Shown here piece by piece: positions 10,376 through 20,513 of a DNA stretch of 64,000 nt; position 1 is the first letter of the stretch; each line of letters opens with the position of its first letter. The notes beneath the pieces are model-generated. The model saw only the letters and a program-made list of their open reading frames with translations. It did no database searches and was not told the origin of the DNA. The position numbers and the translations under genes were made by a program. Source of the DNA: Pantoea agglomerans (GTDB taxonomy: Bacteria > Pseudomonadota > Gammaproteobacteria > Enterobacterales > Enterobacteriaceae); NCBI RefSeq assembly GCF_021397715.1, contig NZ_CP090207.1:496001-560000 (forward strand), in the 5' to 3' direction.

Positions 10376-11143
10376 ATGCTACGCATCGCTCATCTGAATG
10401 CGCGTTATGCCGGGCAACCGGTGTTGCAGGATATCAATCTGCAGCTCGATCGCCGTGAACTGCTGGTGGTGCTGGGGCCGTCAGGCTGCGGCAAGACCAC
10501 GCTGCTCAACCTGGTGGCCGGTTTTTTGCCGGTGGAGTCGGGCAGCATCACGCTGGATGACCAGCCGGTCACCGGACCGGGTGCTGAACGCGGCGTGGTC
10601 TTTCAGCATGAGGGTTTATTGCCGTGGCGTAACGTGCTGGATAACGTCGTCTTTGGATTGCAGCTGGCGGGCATGGCGCGTCAGGAGCGCGAAACTATCG
10701 CCCGCCGCCTGATCAGACAGGTCGGGCTGGAAGGGGCAGAAAAGCGGGCGATCTGGCAGCTGTCGGGCGGTCAGCGGCAGCGGGTGGGCATTGCGCGCGC
10801 GCTGGCGACCGATCCGCAACTGCTGCTGCTGGATGAACCCTTTGGCGCGCTCGATGCCTTTACCCGGGAGCAGATGCAGACCTTGTTACTGACGCTGTGG
10901 CGCGACAGCGGTAAACAGATCCTGCTGATCACCCACGATATTGAAGAAGCCATTTTCCTCGCCAGCGATCTGGTGCTGCTGTCGCCTGGACCTGGGCGGA
11001 TTGTCGAGCGGCTCAGGCTCGATTTCGGTCAGCGCTTTGCCGATGGGGAGCCGTGCCGCAGTATCAAATCCGATCCGCAGTTTATTGCCCAGCGCGAGTA
11101 TGTGCTGAGCCGGGTGTTTGAACAGCGGGAGGCGTTTGCATGA
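10376..11143 (+). CDS. tauB: Taurine ABC transporter, ATP-binding protein
   Basis: 255 residues, the same as E. coli TauB. Walker [10 protein letters not shown] near residue 40, Q-loop FQHEGLLPW, signature LSGGQRQRV near 133, Walker [13 protein letters not shown] and the switch His in ITHDIEEA. It energises taurine import from the cytoplasmic face. Ribosome site AAGGAGA before the start; the end overlaps the tauC start by 4 bases (ATGA). Confidence 0.95.
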   Translation: MLRIAHLNARYAGQPVLQDINLQLDRRELLVVLGPSGCGKTTLLNLVAGFLPVESGSITLDDQPVTGPGAERGVVFQHEGLLPWRNVLDNVVFGLQLAGMARQERETIARRLIRQVGLEGAEKRAIWQLSGGQRQRVGIARALATDPQLLLLDEPFGALDAFTREQMQTLLLTLWRDSGKQILLITHDIEEAIFLASDLVLLSPGPGRIVERLRLDFGQRFADGEPCRSIKSDPQFIAQREYVLSRVFEQREAFA

Positions 11144-11967
11144 GTGCGTTAATCAACGACAAAACCCTGCCGGTGCGACGCCGGTTACGCTGGCCGTTTT
11201 CCACCCGATTCTCGTTAAGCGTGCTGAGCGTCATGCTGCTGTTGCTGCTGTGGTGGGGCGTGACCGCGCTGGGATTGATCGCGCCCCTGTTTTTACCGCC
11301 GCCGCAGCAGGTGTTCAGCAAACTACTGCTGATTGCCGGCCCGCAGGGCTTTATGGATGCCACGCTGTGGCAGCATCTGGCGGCCAGTCTGACCCGTATG
11401 CTGATCGCGCTGTTTGCTGCTGCGGCCATCGGGATTCCGGTCGGGATTCTGATGGGTCTCAGCCCGGTGGCGCGTGGCCTGCTTGATCCACTGATCGAGC
11501 TCTATCGTCCCATCCCGCCGCTGGCCTATCTGCCCTTGATGGTGATCTGGTTCGGCATTGGTGAAACCTCGAAAATTCTGCTGATTTACCTGGCCATTTT
11601 TGCGCCGGTGGCTCTCTCTACCCTGGCCGGCGTGCGCAATACCCAACAGGTGCGCATCCGGGCGGCGCAGTCGCTGGGCGCGACCCGCTGGCAACTGCTG
11701 CGCTGGGTGATCCTGCCTGGCGCGCTACCCGAAATCCTCACCGGGCTGCGCATCGGTCTGGGGGTTGGCTGGTCAACGCTGGTAGCGGCGGAGCTGATTG
11801 CGGCAACCCGTGGTCTCGGCTTTATGGTGCAGTCAGCCGGCGAGTTTCTCGCTACCGACGTGGTGCTGGCGGGCATCGCGGTCATCGCCCTGATTGCGTT
11901 TAGTTTAGAACTCGGCTTACGTGCCCTGCAGCGCCGTCTGACGCCGTGGAATGGAGAACAATCATGA
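11140..11967 (+). CDS. tauC: Taurine ABC transporter, permease
   Basis: 275 residues with about six membrane segments, of the SsuC/TauC permease family. The EAA-type coupling loop that contacts TauB is seen in [27 protein letters not shown], about residues 170-200 (written here without the internal break only as a description of its place). It starts within the last codon of tauB and its own stop overlaps the tauD start (ATGA), so the three genes are translationally coupled. Confidence 0.95.
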   Translation: MSALINDKTLPVRRRLRWPFSTRFSLSVLSVMLLLLLWWGVTALGLIAPLFLPPPQQVFSKLLLIAGPQGFMDATLWQHLAASLTRMLIALFAAAAIGIPVGILMGLSPVARGLLDPLIELYRPIPPLAYLPLMVIWFGIGETSKILLIYLAIFAPVALSTLAGVRNTQQVRIRAAQSLGATRWQLLRWVILPGALPEILTGLRIGLGVGWSTLVAAELIAATRGLGFMVQSAGEFLATDVVLAGIAVIALIAFSLELGLRALQRRLTPWNGEQS

Positions 11968-12803
11968 ATGAACGTCTGAATTTTCAACCGCTGGGTCCCT
12001 ATATTGGTGCTCAGGTTTCTAACCTTGATGTTTCACGGCCGCTCAGCGATGCGCAGTTTGAACAGCTCTATCACGGTCTGCTGCGTCATCAGGTGCTGTT
12101 TCTGCGCGATCAGGTGATTACGCCGGAGCAGCACCGGGCGCTGGCAATCCGCTTTGGCGATTTGCACATTCATCCGGTCTATCCGCACGCCGACGGGGTT
12201 GAAGAGATCATCGTGCTGGATACGCATCAGGACAATCCGCCGGATAACGATAACTGGCATACCGACGTCACGTTTATCGAAACGCCACCGGCGATCGCGT
12301 TGCTGTCGTCAAAGGTGTTGCCGGAAGCGGGCGGTGACACGCTCTGGACCAGCGGCATTGCTGCGTATGAGGCGCTCTCAGCACCGTTTAAAACGCTGCT
12401 GGCTGGCCTGACCGCCGAGCACGATTTCAAAAAGTCTTTCCAGGAATATAAGTACCGCAAAACGGCAGAGGAGCATCAGCGCTGGCAGCAGGCGGTGGCG
12501 AAGCATCCGCCGGTGCAGCATCCGGTGATCCGCACCCATCCGGTCAGCGGCAAAAAGGCGCTGTTTGTGAATGAAGGCTTTACCACGCGGATTGTTGATC
12601 TGAGCGAGAAAGAGAGTGAGACGCTGCTGGGGTTCCTGTTCAGCCACGTCACTAAGCCGGAGTTCCAGGTGCGCTGGCGCTGGCAGCCGAACGATCTGGC
12701 TATCTGGGATAACCGGGTGACCCAGCATTACGCTAATGCCGATTATTATCCGGCGCGGCGGATCATGCAGCGGGCAACGGTTCTGGGGGATAAGCCGTTT
12801 TAA
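11964..12803 (+). CDS. tauD: Taurine dioxygenase (2-oxoglutarate and Fe(II)-dependent)
   Basis: 279 residues from the ATG at 11964, with the same start region as E. coli TauD (GPYIGAQ). It hydroxylates taurine with O2 and 2-oxoglutarate; the product falls apart to sulfite and aminoacetaldehyde. The iron ligands are His99 and Asp101 in WHTDVTF and the distal His in TQHYANADY; the 2-oxoglutarate Arg is in RRIMQRA. Last gene of the operon, followed by a strong hairpin before convergent yheS. Confidence 0.96.
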   Translation: MNERLNFQPLGPYIGAQVSNLDVSRPLSDAQFEQLYHGLLRHQVLFLRDQVITPEQHRALAIRFGDLHIHPVYPHADGVEEIIVLDTHQDNPPDNDNWHTDVTFIETPPAIALLSSKVLPEAGGDTLWTSGIAAYEALSAPFKTLLAGLTAEHDFKKSFQEYKYRKTAEEHQRWQQAVAKHPPVQHPVIRTHPVSGKKALFVNEGFTTRIVDLSEKESETLLGFLFSHVTKPEFQVRWRWQPNDLAIWDNRVTQHYANADYYPARRIMQRATVLGDKPF

Positions 12804-12817
12804 GACGCGGCGACGGA

Positions 12818-12847
12818 GGCGTTCTCCCCGATGAAGAGGAGAACGCC
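12818..12847. terminator. Perfect 10-bp hairpin between convergent tauD and yheS
   Basis: GGCGTTCTCC and GGAGAACGCC pair perfectly around a 10-base loop in the 50-base gap between the two stop codons. There is no strong U-tract on either side, so it may act as a weak bidirectional terminator or as a 3'-end stabiliser. Confidence 0.5.
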
Positions 12848-12853
12848 AGCCGT

Positions 12854-14758
12854 TTAACTGGCCAGCATCTGTTCTAGTTTTTCCTGCGCTTCCAGCCAGG
12901 CCATTTCGACCTCTTCCAGCGCGGACTTACTTTCCGCCTGGCGCTGCAGGGCGGCGGTCAGATCCGTTTTCCGGCTTTGCTCGTAAATGGCGCTGTCGGC
13001 CAGCTGATTTTCGGCTTCGGCCAGCTGTTTTTGCCATTGAGTCATCTGTTTTTCCAGCTTCTCAATCTCTTTGCGCAGCGGCTGCGTCTGGGTACGCAGT
13101 TCCGCATCGCGGCGCTTCTGGTCTTTACGCGCCTGGGCGCTGTTGCCGTTATCCAGCTTTGGCGGGGCATCCTGTTGCGCCTGCTGCTTCTGCAGATCGC
13201 TCAGCCACTGCTGGTAATCTTCGAGGTCGCCCTCAAACACATCCACTTTGCCATCATGCACCAGATAGAGATCGTCGGTGGTCGCACGTAACAGATGGCG
13301 ATCGTGCGAGACCACCACCAGCGCACCTTCAAAATCGATCAGCGCTTCGGTCAGCGCCTGACGCATATCGAGATCGAGATGGTTGGTCGGTTCATCGAGC
13401 AGCAGCAGGTTAGGGCGCTGCCAGACAATCAGTGCCAGCACCAGGCGCGCTTTCTCACCGCCGGAGAAGCGCTCGGTGATCTCAGTGACTTTATCGCCAC
13501 GGAAATCGAAGCCGCCGAGATAGTCGCGTAGCTGCTGTTCCAGCACGTTTGGCGCAATGCGCGACAGATGCTGCAGCGGTGACTCATCGGCCCGCAGGTA
13601 TTCCAGCTGATGCTGCGCGAAATAACCGAGCTTGATCCCTTTCGCCAGCCCCATTTTGCCCTCCATCGCCTCCAGCTCACCCGCCAGCAGCTTAATCAGG
13701 GTCGATTTACCGGCACCGTTACGTCCCAGCAGCCCGATGCGCGAGCCTGGGACCAGGTTGAGCTTGATGGCGTCGAGAATAATACGTTCGCCATAACCCG
13801 CCGTGACCCTCTCCATCTTTATAAGCGGATTAGGCAGGTTCTCCGGCTTGCGGAAGGTAAATTTGAACGGGTTATCGACATGGGCAGGGGCGATCAGCTC
13901 CATGCGCTCCAGCATCTTGATGCGGCTCTGCGCCTGCTTCGCCTTGGTGGCCTGAGCACGGAAGCGATCAATGTAGCTGTGTAAATGCGCCACTTTCTCC
14001 TGCTGGCTCTCATACAGCGACTGCTGCTGAGCCAGCTTGGCGACGCGCTGCCGCTCAAAGGAGCTGTAGTTGCCGGTATATTCGAACATCGATTCCTGTT
14101 CGATATGGATAATTTTGTCGATGACCGGATCGAGGAAGTCACGGTCATGGGAGATCAGGATCAGCGTGCCTTCGTAGCTTTTCAGCCAGCGCTCCAGCCA
14201 GATCACCGCATCGAGATCGAGGTGGTTAGTCGGTTCATCAAGCAGCAGCAGATCGGAGCGGCAGATCAGCGCCTGCGCCAGGTTAAGGCGCATACGCCAG
14301 CCACCGGAAAAGTCGCTGACCGGACGCTGCAACTGCTCCTGACTGAAGCCCAGGCCGTGCAGCAGGCTGGCGGCGCGCGCATGGATGCTCCACGCCTGTA
14401 CCGCATCGAGCTTGCCGTGCAGCAGGGCAATGGCATTGCCGTCGTCACGCTGGTTAGCGTCTGCCAGTTCCGCCTCAAGCTGGCGATACTCACGGTCCCC
14501 GTCAATCACATACTCCAGGGCCGGTTTACCCAGCGCTGGCGTCTCCTGATTAACCCAGGCCAGCGCCCAGTTGGACGGAAAAGTGACGGAGCCGGCGTCG
14601 CTGGTGATCTCACCTTTTAACAGCGACAGCAGCGTGGATTTACCACAGCCGTTTTTACCCACCAGACCGACCTTCTGGCCAGGATTGATGGTAGCGGTAG
14701 CGTTATCGAGCAGAACGCGGATGCCGCGGCGAATTTGTAAGGCAGAGAAGACAATCAT
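12854..14758 (-). CDS. yheS: ABC-F family ATPase YheS
   Basis: 634 residues (E. coli 637). Two ABC domains in one chain without membrane segments: Walker A GKNGCGKST near residue 35 and GRNGAGKST near 345, with signatures FSGGWRMRL and FSGGEKARL, and Walker B LLLLDEPTNHLD in both halves. A charged linker lies between them and a basic coiled-coil tail occupies about residues 530-630. ABC-F proteins act on the ribosome E site, and YheS is thought to relieve certain stalled chains. Divergent from kefG, as in E. coli. Confidence 0.95.
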   Translation of the reverse strand: MIVFSALQIRRGIRVLLDNATATINPGQKVGLVGKNGCGKSTLLSLLKGEITSDAGSVTFPSNWALAWVNQETPALGKPALEYVIDGDREYRQLEAELADANQRDDGNAIALLHGKLDAVQAWSIHARAASLLHGLGFSQEQLQRPVSDFSGGWRMRLNLAQALICRSDLLLLDEPTNHLDLDAVIWLERWLKSYEGTLILISHDRDFLDPVIDKIIHIEQESMFEYTGNYSSFERQRVAKLAQQQSLYESQQEKVAHLHSYIDRFRAQATKAKQAQSRIKMLERMELIAPAHVDNPFKFTFRKPENLPNPLIKMERVTAGYGERIILDAIKLNLVPGSRIGLLGRNGAGKSTLIKLLAGELEAMEGKMGLAKGIKLGYFAQHQLEYLRADESPLQHLSRIAPNVLEQQLRDYLGGFDFRGDKVTEITERFSGGEKARLVLALIVWQRPNLLLLDEPTNHLDLDMRQALTEALIDFEGALVVVSHDRHLLRATTDDLYLVHDGKVDVFEGDLEDYQQWLSDLQKQQAQQDAPPKLDNGNSAQARKDQKRRDAELRTQTQPLRKEIEKLEKQMTQWQKQLAEAENQLADSAIYEQSRKTDLTAALQRQAESKSALEEVEMAWLEAQEKLEQMLAS

Positions 14759-14870
14759 GTAAGCGCCGTATCGTCAGAATATGTTAATTTACTGGCAACA
14801 TAATGAGATTTTGCTGCGTCGTGCATGGTAGCGGAAAACCGCACCAATGACGACGCTTTGGAGGGAAAGG

Positions 14871-15422
14871 ATGTCGCAACCACCCAGGGTTTTGCTGCTT
14901 TATGCTCATCCGGAATCGCAGGATTCGATCGCCAATCGAATTTTACTGCAGCCGGCTCAGGCACTGGAACATGTCACGGTGCACGATCTCTACGCGGCCT
15001 ATCCCGATTTTTTCATCGACATTCATCATGAACAACAGCTGCTGCGCGACCATGAGGTGATCATTTTCCAGCATCCGCTCTACACCTACAGCTGTCCGGC
15101 ACTGCTGAAAGAGTGGCTGGATCGGGTGCTGTCACGCGGCTTTGCCAACGGTGTCGATGGCAATGCGCTGGAAGGTAAATACTGGCGCAGCGTGGTCACC
15201 ACCGGCGAACCGGAAAGCGCCTTTAAGCACCACGGTCTGAATCGCTATTCGATGAACGACATTATGCGGCCTTTCGAACTGACGGCGCAGATGTGTCGCA
15301 TGCACTGGATGCCACCGATGGTGGTCTACTGGGCGCGCCGTCAGAATCCCGATTTAATGAAAAATTATGCCCGCGCTTATGGTGACTGGCTGGCAGCACC
15401 GCTGCCGAATGGAGGGGTGTAA
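14871..15422 (+). CDS. kefG: Glutathione-regulated K+ efflux ancillary protein KefG
   Basis: 183 residues from the ATG at 14871, preceded by the ribosome site GGAGGG; the open frame begins 8 codons earlier at 14847, but E. coli KefG starts MSQP as here. Flavodoxin-like quinone reductase fold ([11 protein letters not shown] near the N terminus, [19 protein letters not shown] in the middle). It binds and is needed for full activity of the KefB channel. The stop codon abuts kefB, which begins at the next base. Confidence 0.94.
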   Translation: MSQPPRVLLLYAHPESQDSIANRILLQPAQALEHVTVHDLYAAYPDFFIDIHHEQQLLRDHEVIIFQHPLYTYSCPALLKEWLDRVLSRGFANGVDGNALEGKYWRSVVTTGEPESAFKHHGLNRYSMNDIMRPFELTAQMCRMHWMPPMVVYWARRQNPDLMKNYARAYGDWLAAPLPNGGV

Positions 15423-17228
15423 ATGGAAGGACAAACGCTGCTGACCGCGGGGGTAATCTACCTGGTGGCGGCGGTACTGATCGTCCCGGTGGCGGCTCGC
15501 CTCGGTATTGGTGCCGTTCTGGGCTATCTGGTGGCGGGTATTGCCATCGGCCCGTGGGGATTAGGGTTTATCAGCGACGTTGATGAGATCCTGCACTTCT
15601 CTGAGCTCGGTGTGGTGTTTCTGATGTTTATCATCGGGCTGGAACTGAATCCGGCCAAGCTGTGGGCGCTGCGTCGTTCAATCTTTGGCGTCGGCGCGGC
15701 ACAGGTCATCTTCTCGGCGGCGATTCTGGGCGGCTTATTGTGGCTGACCGACTTTAGCTGGCAGGCGGCGGTGATTGGCGGGATAGGCCTGGCGATGTCC
15801 TCTACCGCCATGGCGTTACAGCTGATGATGGATAAAGGCATGAACCGCAGCGAATCGGGCCAGCTCGGCTTTTCGGTGCTGCTGTTTCAGGATATCGCGG
15901 TGATCCCGGCGCTGGCGTTGATTCCGCTGCTGGCGGGCACCGATAGCGGCCATATCGACTGGATGAAGGTTGGCATGAAGGTGCTGGCCTTTGCCGGCAT
16001 GCTGGTGGGCGGCCGCTATCTGTTACGGCCGATCTTCCGTTATATCGCGGCTTCCGGCGTGCGCGAAGTGTTTACCGCCGCCTCGCTGTTGCTGGTGCTG
16101 GGCTCGGCGCTGTTTATGGACGCGCTCGGCCTGTCGATGGCGCTCGGGACCTTCATCGCCGGGATCCTGCTGGCGGAGAGTGAATATCGGCACGAGCTGG
16201 AAGTCGCCATCGATCCATTTAAAGGGCTGCTGCTTGGACTGTTCTTTATTTCGGTGGGGATGGCGCTCAACCTGGGTGTGCTCTATACCCATATTATGAC
16301 CATCCTGCTCGGCGTGCTGACGCTGGTGGTGGTAAAAACGCTGGTGCTCTATGTGCTGGCGCGGGTCTACGGTCTGCGCAGCTCCGAACGCCAGCAGTTT
16401 GCCGGGGTACTGAGCCAGGGTGGCGAATTTGCCTTTGTGCTGTTTTCCGCCGCTGCCTCGGCGAAGCTGTTTTCCGGCGATCAGCTGCCGATGCTGCTGG
16501 TGACGGTGACGCTGTCGATGATGACCACGCCGCTGCTGATGCAGGGGATTGATCGCCTGCTGGCGCGCCGTTTCAATGAGCCGGACGACGAGGCGGAAAA
16601 ACCGTTCGTCGAGGACGATCAGCCGCAGGTGATTGTGGTGGGCTTTGGTCGATTCGGGCAGGTCGTGGGCCGTTTGCTGATGGCGAACCATAGCCGTATC
16701 ACCGTACTGGAGCGCGATATCAGCGTCGTTAGCCTGATGCGGAAATATGGCTATAAGGTTTATTATGGCGACGCGACTGAACTGGAACTGTTACGCGCCG
16801 CCGGGGCCGCCAGCGCGCAGTCGATCGTGATTACCTGTAACGAACCTGAAGATGCGATGACGATCGTGCATTTATGTCAGCAGCATTTTCCCCATCTGCA
16901 GATCCTGGCGCGTGCCCGTGGCCGTGTTGAAGCACACGAGTTGTTGCAGGCGGGAGTCACCCAGTTCTCGCGTGAGACTTTCTCCAGCGCGCTGGAACTG
17001 GGACGTAAGACGCTGATGTCACTGGGCATGCATCCGCATCAGGCGCATCGCGCCCAGCAGCATTTCCGTCGGCTGGATATGCGTATGCTGCGTGAGCTGA
17101 TGCCGAATCTCACTGACAGTGCGCAGGTTTCACGCGTCCGTGAAGCGCGGCGTGAACTGGAGGATATCTTCCAGCGGGAAATGCAGCAGGAGAAGCGGCA
17201 GCTGGATGGCTGGGATGATGATGAATAA
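15423..17228 (+). CDS. kefB: Glutathione-regulated potassium efflux system protein KefB
   Basis: 601 residues, identical in length to E. coli KefB. CPA2-type cation:proton antiporter membrane domain of about 12 segments (residues 5-380) followed by a linker and a cytosolic RCK/TrkA-N domain (about 400-520) with the nucleotide loop [11 protein letters not shown]. Glutathione holds it closed and glutathione adducts of electrophiles open it; K+ loss acidifies the cell and protects from methylglyoxal. Translationally coupled to kefG and followed by yheV. Confidence 0.96.
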   Translation: MEGQTLLTAGVIYLVAAVLIVPVAARLGIGAVLGYLVAGIAIGPWGLGFISDVDEILHFSELGVVFLMFIIGLELNPAKLWALRRSIFGVGAAQVIFSAAILGGLLWLTDFSWQAAVIGGIGLAMSSTAMALQLMMDKGMNRSESGQLGFSVLLFQDIAVIPALALIPLLAGTDSGHIDWMKVGMKVLAFAGMLVGGRYLLRPIFRYIAASGVREVFTAASLLLVLGSALFMDALGLSMALGTFIAGILLAESEYRHELEVAIDPFKGLLLGLFFISVGMALNLGVLYTHIMTILLGVLTLVVVKTLVLYVLARVYGLRSSERQQFAGVLSQGGEFAFVLFSAAASAKLFSGDQLPMLLVTVTLSMMTTPLLMQGIDRLLARRFNEPDDEAEKPFVEDDQPQVIVVGFGRFGQVVGRLLMANHSRITVLERDISVVSLMRKYGYKVYYGDATELELLRAAGAASAQSIVITCNEPEDAMTIVHLCQQHFPHLQILARARGRVEAHELLQAGVTQFSRETFSSALELGRKTLMSLGMHPHQAHRAQQHFRRLDMRMLRELMPNLTDSAQVSRVREARRELEDIFQREMQQEKRQLDGWDDDE

Positions 17229-17251
17229 CGTGATTAAACAGGCGAAATATC

Positions 17252-17446
17252 ATGCGTAAACGTTTTATTGCCGGTGCGACCTGTCCGCACTGCCAGGAAA
17301 AAGACACGCTGGCGATGTGGCGTGAAAACAATGTCGATGTGGTGGAGTGCGTTAAGTGCGGCCACCAGATGCGTGAGGCTGATAAGCAGGCGCGCGATAA
17401 GGTTCGCACTAACGAGCAGGTTATCGGAATTTTCCATCCTGAGTAG
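17252..17446 (+). CDS. yheV: Putative zinc-ribbon protein YheV (DUF2387)
   Basis: 64 residues. The two pairs CPHC (about residues 10-13) and CVKC (about 32-35) form a zinc ribbon; the C-terminal half is basic and charged. The function is unknown. It follows kefB by 23 bases, as in E. coli, and probably shares its transcript. Confidence 0.9.
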   Translation: MRKRFIAGATCPHCQEKDTLAMWRENNVDVVECVKCGHQMREADKQARDKVRTNEQVIGIFHPE

Positions 17447-17644
17447 CGTAATGGCTCAGCTTTTTTTAAGCTTAAACTTACAGCGGGATTGAATTCCGTT
17501 ACAATTGACGCCATTAACGCTGAGGTCGCAAGAGAAAAGGTTAACCCCTCTTGCACTCAGCCCCGAACCTTTCTGGTTGGTGTTATTGCACGCAAGAATA
17601 GACCAATGAGACGGGATCTCAGCTCTCAACGGTTAGGAGATATC

Positions 17645-18211
17645 ATGAAAGTAGCAAAAGACCTGGTGGTAAGCCTGGCCTATCAGGTACGTACAGAAGA
17701 CGGCGTGTTAGTTGACGAGTCATCGGTGAGTGCACCGTTAGACTATCTGCACGGTCATGGTTCCCTGATTTCTGGTCTGGAAAATGCGCTGGAAAACCAC
17801 GTAGCAGGCGACAAGTTTGACGTGCATATCCCGGCGAACGACGCGTACGGCCAGTACGATGACAACCTGGTGCAGCGTGTACCGAAAGACGTCTTTATGG
17901 GCGTTGACGAACTGCAGGTTGGCATGCGCTTCCTGGCAGAAACCGATCAGGGCCCGGTACCGGTAGAAATTACCGAAGTGGAAGACGATCACGTCGTGGT
18001 TGATGGTAACCACATGCTGGCGGGTCAGAACCTGAACTTCAACGTTGAAGTGGTTGCGATTCGTGAAGCCACACCGGAAGAACTGGCCCATGGTCACGTT
18101 CACGGTGCAGATGGCCATCATCACGACCACGACCATGATCACGGTCATGACCACGACCACGACCATGGTAAAGGCGGTTGCGGTACGGGCGGTTGTGGCT
18201 GCAGCCACTAA
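17645..18211 (+). CDS. slyD: FKBP-type peptidyl-prolyl isomerase SlyD
   Basis: 188 residues from the ATG at 17645 (MKVAKDL), with the ribosome site TAGGAGA; the longer frame from 17489 has no family match. An FKBP domain with an inserted flap (about residues 1-146) is followed by a His- and Asp-rich metal-binding tail and a Cys-rich end, GKGGCGTGGCGCSH. It isomerises prolyl bonds, acts as a chaperone and supplies nickel to hydrogenase maturation with HypB. The tail is encoded by a simple repeat. Confidence 0.96.
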   Translation: MKVAKDLVVSLAYQVRTEDGVLVDESSVSAPLDYLHGHGSLISGLENALENHVAGDKFDVHIPANDAYGQYDDNLVQRVPKDVFMGVDELQVGMRFLAETDQGPVPVEITEVEDDHVVVDGNHMLAGQNLNFNVEVVAIREATPEELAHGHVHGADGHHHDHDHDHGHDHDHDHGKGGCGTGGCGCSH

Positions 18212-18230
18212 GTCTGAGTATCCGCTTCAG

Positions 18231-18256
18231 GGCCACCTTCGGGTGGCCTTTCTTTT
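18231..18256 (+). terminator. Rho-independent terminator of slyD
   Basis: GGCCACC and GGTGGCC pair around a TTCG loop and are followed by TTTCTTTT, 20 bases after the slyD stop. Confidence 0.88.
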
Positions 18257-18301
18257 GGCTGCAGCGCACGGGTTTACCTGTCAGGATGCGCCGGCGGCAA
18301 A

Positions 18302-18520
18302 TTAATAGTGCGGCGGCGGCGTCTCTTCAGACTGTGACGCGACCATCGACGGTGCGTTAGCTTTGAGCTTGTCAGTCAGAATACGCATCTGCTCACGCAT
18401 CTTATTCATCTCCAGTTCGTGCTGAACCACTGCGCTGTTTAACTGCTCAATGGTCATCTCCTGAAAGGCCAGTTTGCTCTCTAACGTCTCCAGACGCTGT
18501 TCCCACTCAGATTGTTGCAT
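18302..18520 (-). CDS. slyX: SlyX family protein
   Basis: 72 residues from the ATG at 18520, the E. coli length; the frame runs upstream to 18583 but those codons do not match the family. The sequence is a nearly continuous heptad coiled coil ([20 protein letters not shown]) with a polar tail ending PPPHY. The function is unknown. Convergent with slyD and divergent from fkpA, as in E. coli. Confidence 0.92.
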   Translation of the reverse strand: MQQSEWEQRLETLESKLAFQEMTIEQLNSAVVQHELEMNKMREQMRILTDKLKANAPSMVASQSEETPPPHY

Positions 18521-18645
18521 GACCTGTTCCTCTGTTAAGGTGCGACTCGGGCGTGATTCTACGGCCTGGCAGCAAAGAATCACCTGATTTTTAAACTATC
18601 TGTGGCGTCTCGCTTGAAAAAGCGCAGCGCGGCATCATCTCTGAT

Positions 18646-18673
18646 GAAACTTCCTGATGCAAAAAAGGTCGGA
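18646..18673 (+). promoter_or_regulatory. Candidate sigma-E promoter of fkpA
   Basis: GAAACTT at 18646-18652 and TCGGA at 18669-18673, 16 bases apart, fit the sigma-E pattern GGAACTT-N16-TCNNA. It lies about 115 bases before fkpA, which is a known member of the E. coli envelope-stress regulon. Confidence 0.55.
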
Positions 18674-18788
18674 GGTTAACCGGGTAATTACATTGTGGTA
18701 GTGTTCGCCACTGCCACGTAAAGTTATAGTGTGGACTCTGAAGTCCGCAATGATTCCCGAGGTTAGACGCTTCGGTTTTGGAGAATGG

Positions 18789-19625
18789 ATGAAATCACTG
18801 TTTAAAGTCACATTGTTAGCTACCACTATGGCCGTTGCGCTGAATGCTCCGCTGACCATGGCGGCAGAAACGGCTGCTGCACCGGCAACGGCTGCTGCGC
18901 CACAGTCTGCTCCTCAGGCACCGAAAAATGCTGCCTTCAAAGATGAAGACCAGCAATCTGCCTACGCGCTGGGTGCCTCGCTGGGTCGCTACATGGACAA
19001 CTCCCTGAAGGAACAGGAAAAACTGGGCATCAAACTGGATAAGCAACAGCTGATTGCCGGTGTTCAGGATGCGTTTGGCGGCAAGAGCAAGCTCTCTGAT
19101 GAAGAGATCGAGCAGACGCTGCAGGCGTTTGAAGGCCGCGTGAAAGGCGCAGCTTCCGCGAAAATGGAAAAAGATGCGAAAGAGAACGCCGAAAAGGGTG
19201 ACGCTTACGCAACCAAATTCGCGAAAGAGAGCGGCGTGAAGAAAACCGAAAGCGGCCTGCTGTATAAAGTCGAGAAAGAAGGGACCGGCGACGCCCCTAC
19301 CGATAGCGATACGGTTGTTGTGAACTACAAAGGTACGCTGATCGACGGTACCGAGTTCGATAACTCCTATACCCGTGGTGAGCCGCTCTCCTTCCGTCTG
19401 GATGGTGTGATTCCGGGCTGGACTGAAGGTCTGAAGCATGTGAAGAAAGGCGGTAAGATTAAGCTGGTGATCCCACCACAGCTGGCTTACGGCAAAAATG
19501 GCGTTCCGGGTATCCCGGCTAACTCCACGCTGGTGTTTGATGTCGAGCTGCTTGATATCAAACCGGCCCCTAAAGCAGACGAAAAAGCGCAGGCACCTGC
19601 TGCTGACGCGAAAAAAGCACAGTAA
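18789..19625 (+). CDS. fkpA: Periplasmic FKBP-type peptidyl-prolyl isomerase FkpA
   Basis: 278 residues from the ATG at 18789 (MKSLFKV, as in E. coli). A Sec signal peptide with cleavage after TMA near residue 25 is followed by an Ala/Pro-rich stretch, an N-terminal helical dimerisation domain (about 45-145) and the FKBP catalytic domain (about 155-258) with the blocks GTLIDGTEFDNSY and VIPGWTEGL. An Ala/Lys tail ends the protein. It folds envelope proteins and acts as a chaperone. A 115-base leader with a 9-bp hairpin (18695-18717) precedes it. Confidence 0.96.
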   Translation: MKSLFKVTLLATTMAVALNAPLTMAAETAAAPATAAAPQSAPQAPKNAAFKDEDQQSAYALGASLGRYMDNSLKEQEKLGIKLDKQQLIAGVQDAFGGKSKLSDEEIEQTLQAFEGRVKGAASAKMEKDAKENAEKGDAYATKFAKESGVKKTESGLLYKVEKEGTGDAPTDSDTVVVNYKGTLIDGTEFDNSYTRGEPLSFRLDGVIPGWTEGLKHVKKGGKIKLVIPPQLAYGKNGVPGIPANSTLVFDVELLDIKPAPKADEKAQAPAADAKKAQ

Positions 19626-19632
19626 TCTGCTC

Positions 19633-19660
19633 ACCGCCGCCTTCGGGCGGCGGTTTCATT
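19633..19660 (+). terminator. Rho-independent terminator of fkpA
   Basis: ACCGCCGCC and GGCGGCGGT pair around TTCG and are followed by TTCATTT, 7 bases past the fkpA stop. Confidence 0.85.
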
Positions 19661-19790
19661 TCTGCGTCATGACAAACCACTGGCATAAGCCGACGACATT
19701 TGCCAGACTAGCGCCTGCCTAATTATCCCAATATTGAGTCTGCCCATAAGCCGCTGTGACAGGCTCCAGCCATTCAGGGTGATCTCTTCA

Positions 19791-20513
19791 ATGTCTAATC
19801 CATTCAATCCCGGTGAACTGAGCGACTTCGATCTGCTGGAGCAGCGCCCGTTCGAGCAAACAGATTACGATATTCTGAAATCATACGAGGCTGTCGTCGA
19901 TGGTCTGGCGATGCTGATCGGTTCACACTGTGAAATTGTCCTGCACTCGCTGGAAGATCTGAAATGTTCCGCGGTGCGTATCGCCAATGGTGAGCACACC
20001 GGCCGTAAGGTGGGATCGCCGATTACCGACCTGGCGTTGCGGATGTTACATGACATGCACGGCGCCGACAGTAACGTCTCGCGCGCCTACTTTACCCGCG
20101 CCAAAAGCGGCGTGCTGATGAAGTCGGTCACTATTGCGATCCGTAACCGGCAGCAGCGGGTGATTGGCCTGCTCTGTATCAACATGAACCTGGATGTGCC
20201 GTTCTCTCAGATTATGTCGACCTTTATGCCGCCGGAGATGCAGCAGGTTGACTCCAGCGTCAACTTTGCCAGTTCCGTTGATGACCTGGTGATGCAGACG
20301 CTGGAGTTCACGATTGAAGAGGTGAGCGCTGACCGCAATGTGTCCAACAACGCCAAGAATCGCCAGATTGTGCTGAATCTGTATGAGAAGGGCATCTTCG
20401 ATATTAAAGATGCAATTAACCAGGTTGCCGATCGGCTCAACATTTCGAAGCACACGGTCTATCTCTACATTCGCCAGTTCAAAAACGGTGATTTTCAAGG
20501 GCAGGATCGGTAA
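19791..20513 (+). CDS. yheO: YheO-type PAS and helix-turn-helix regulator (DauR family)
   Basis: 240 residues from the ATG at 19791, the E. coli YheO length. The YheO-like PAS domain covers about residues 25-145 and a C-terminal helix-turn-helix (about 185-235, with [20 protein letters not shown]) binds DNA. Its regulon and ligand are unknown. It overlaps tusD by one base (TAATG), so it is coupled to the tRNA thiolation genes, the same arrangement as in E. coli. Confidence 0.93.
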   Translation: MSNPFNPGELSDFDLLEQRPFEQTDYDILKSYEAVVDGLAMLIGSHCEIVLHSLEDLKCSAVRIANGEHTGRKVGSPITDLALRMLHDMHGADSNVSRAYFTRAKSGVLMKSVTIAIRNRQQRVIGLLCINMNLDVPFSQIMSTFMPPEMQQVDSSVNFASSVDDLVMQTLEFTIEEVSADRNVSNNAKNRQIVLNLYEKGIFDIKDAINQVADRLNISKHTVYLYIRQFKNGDFQGQDR

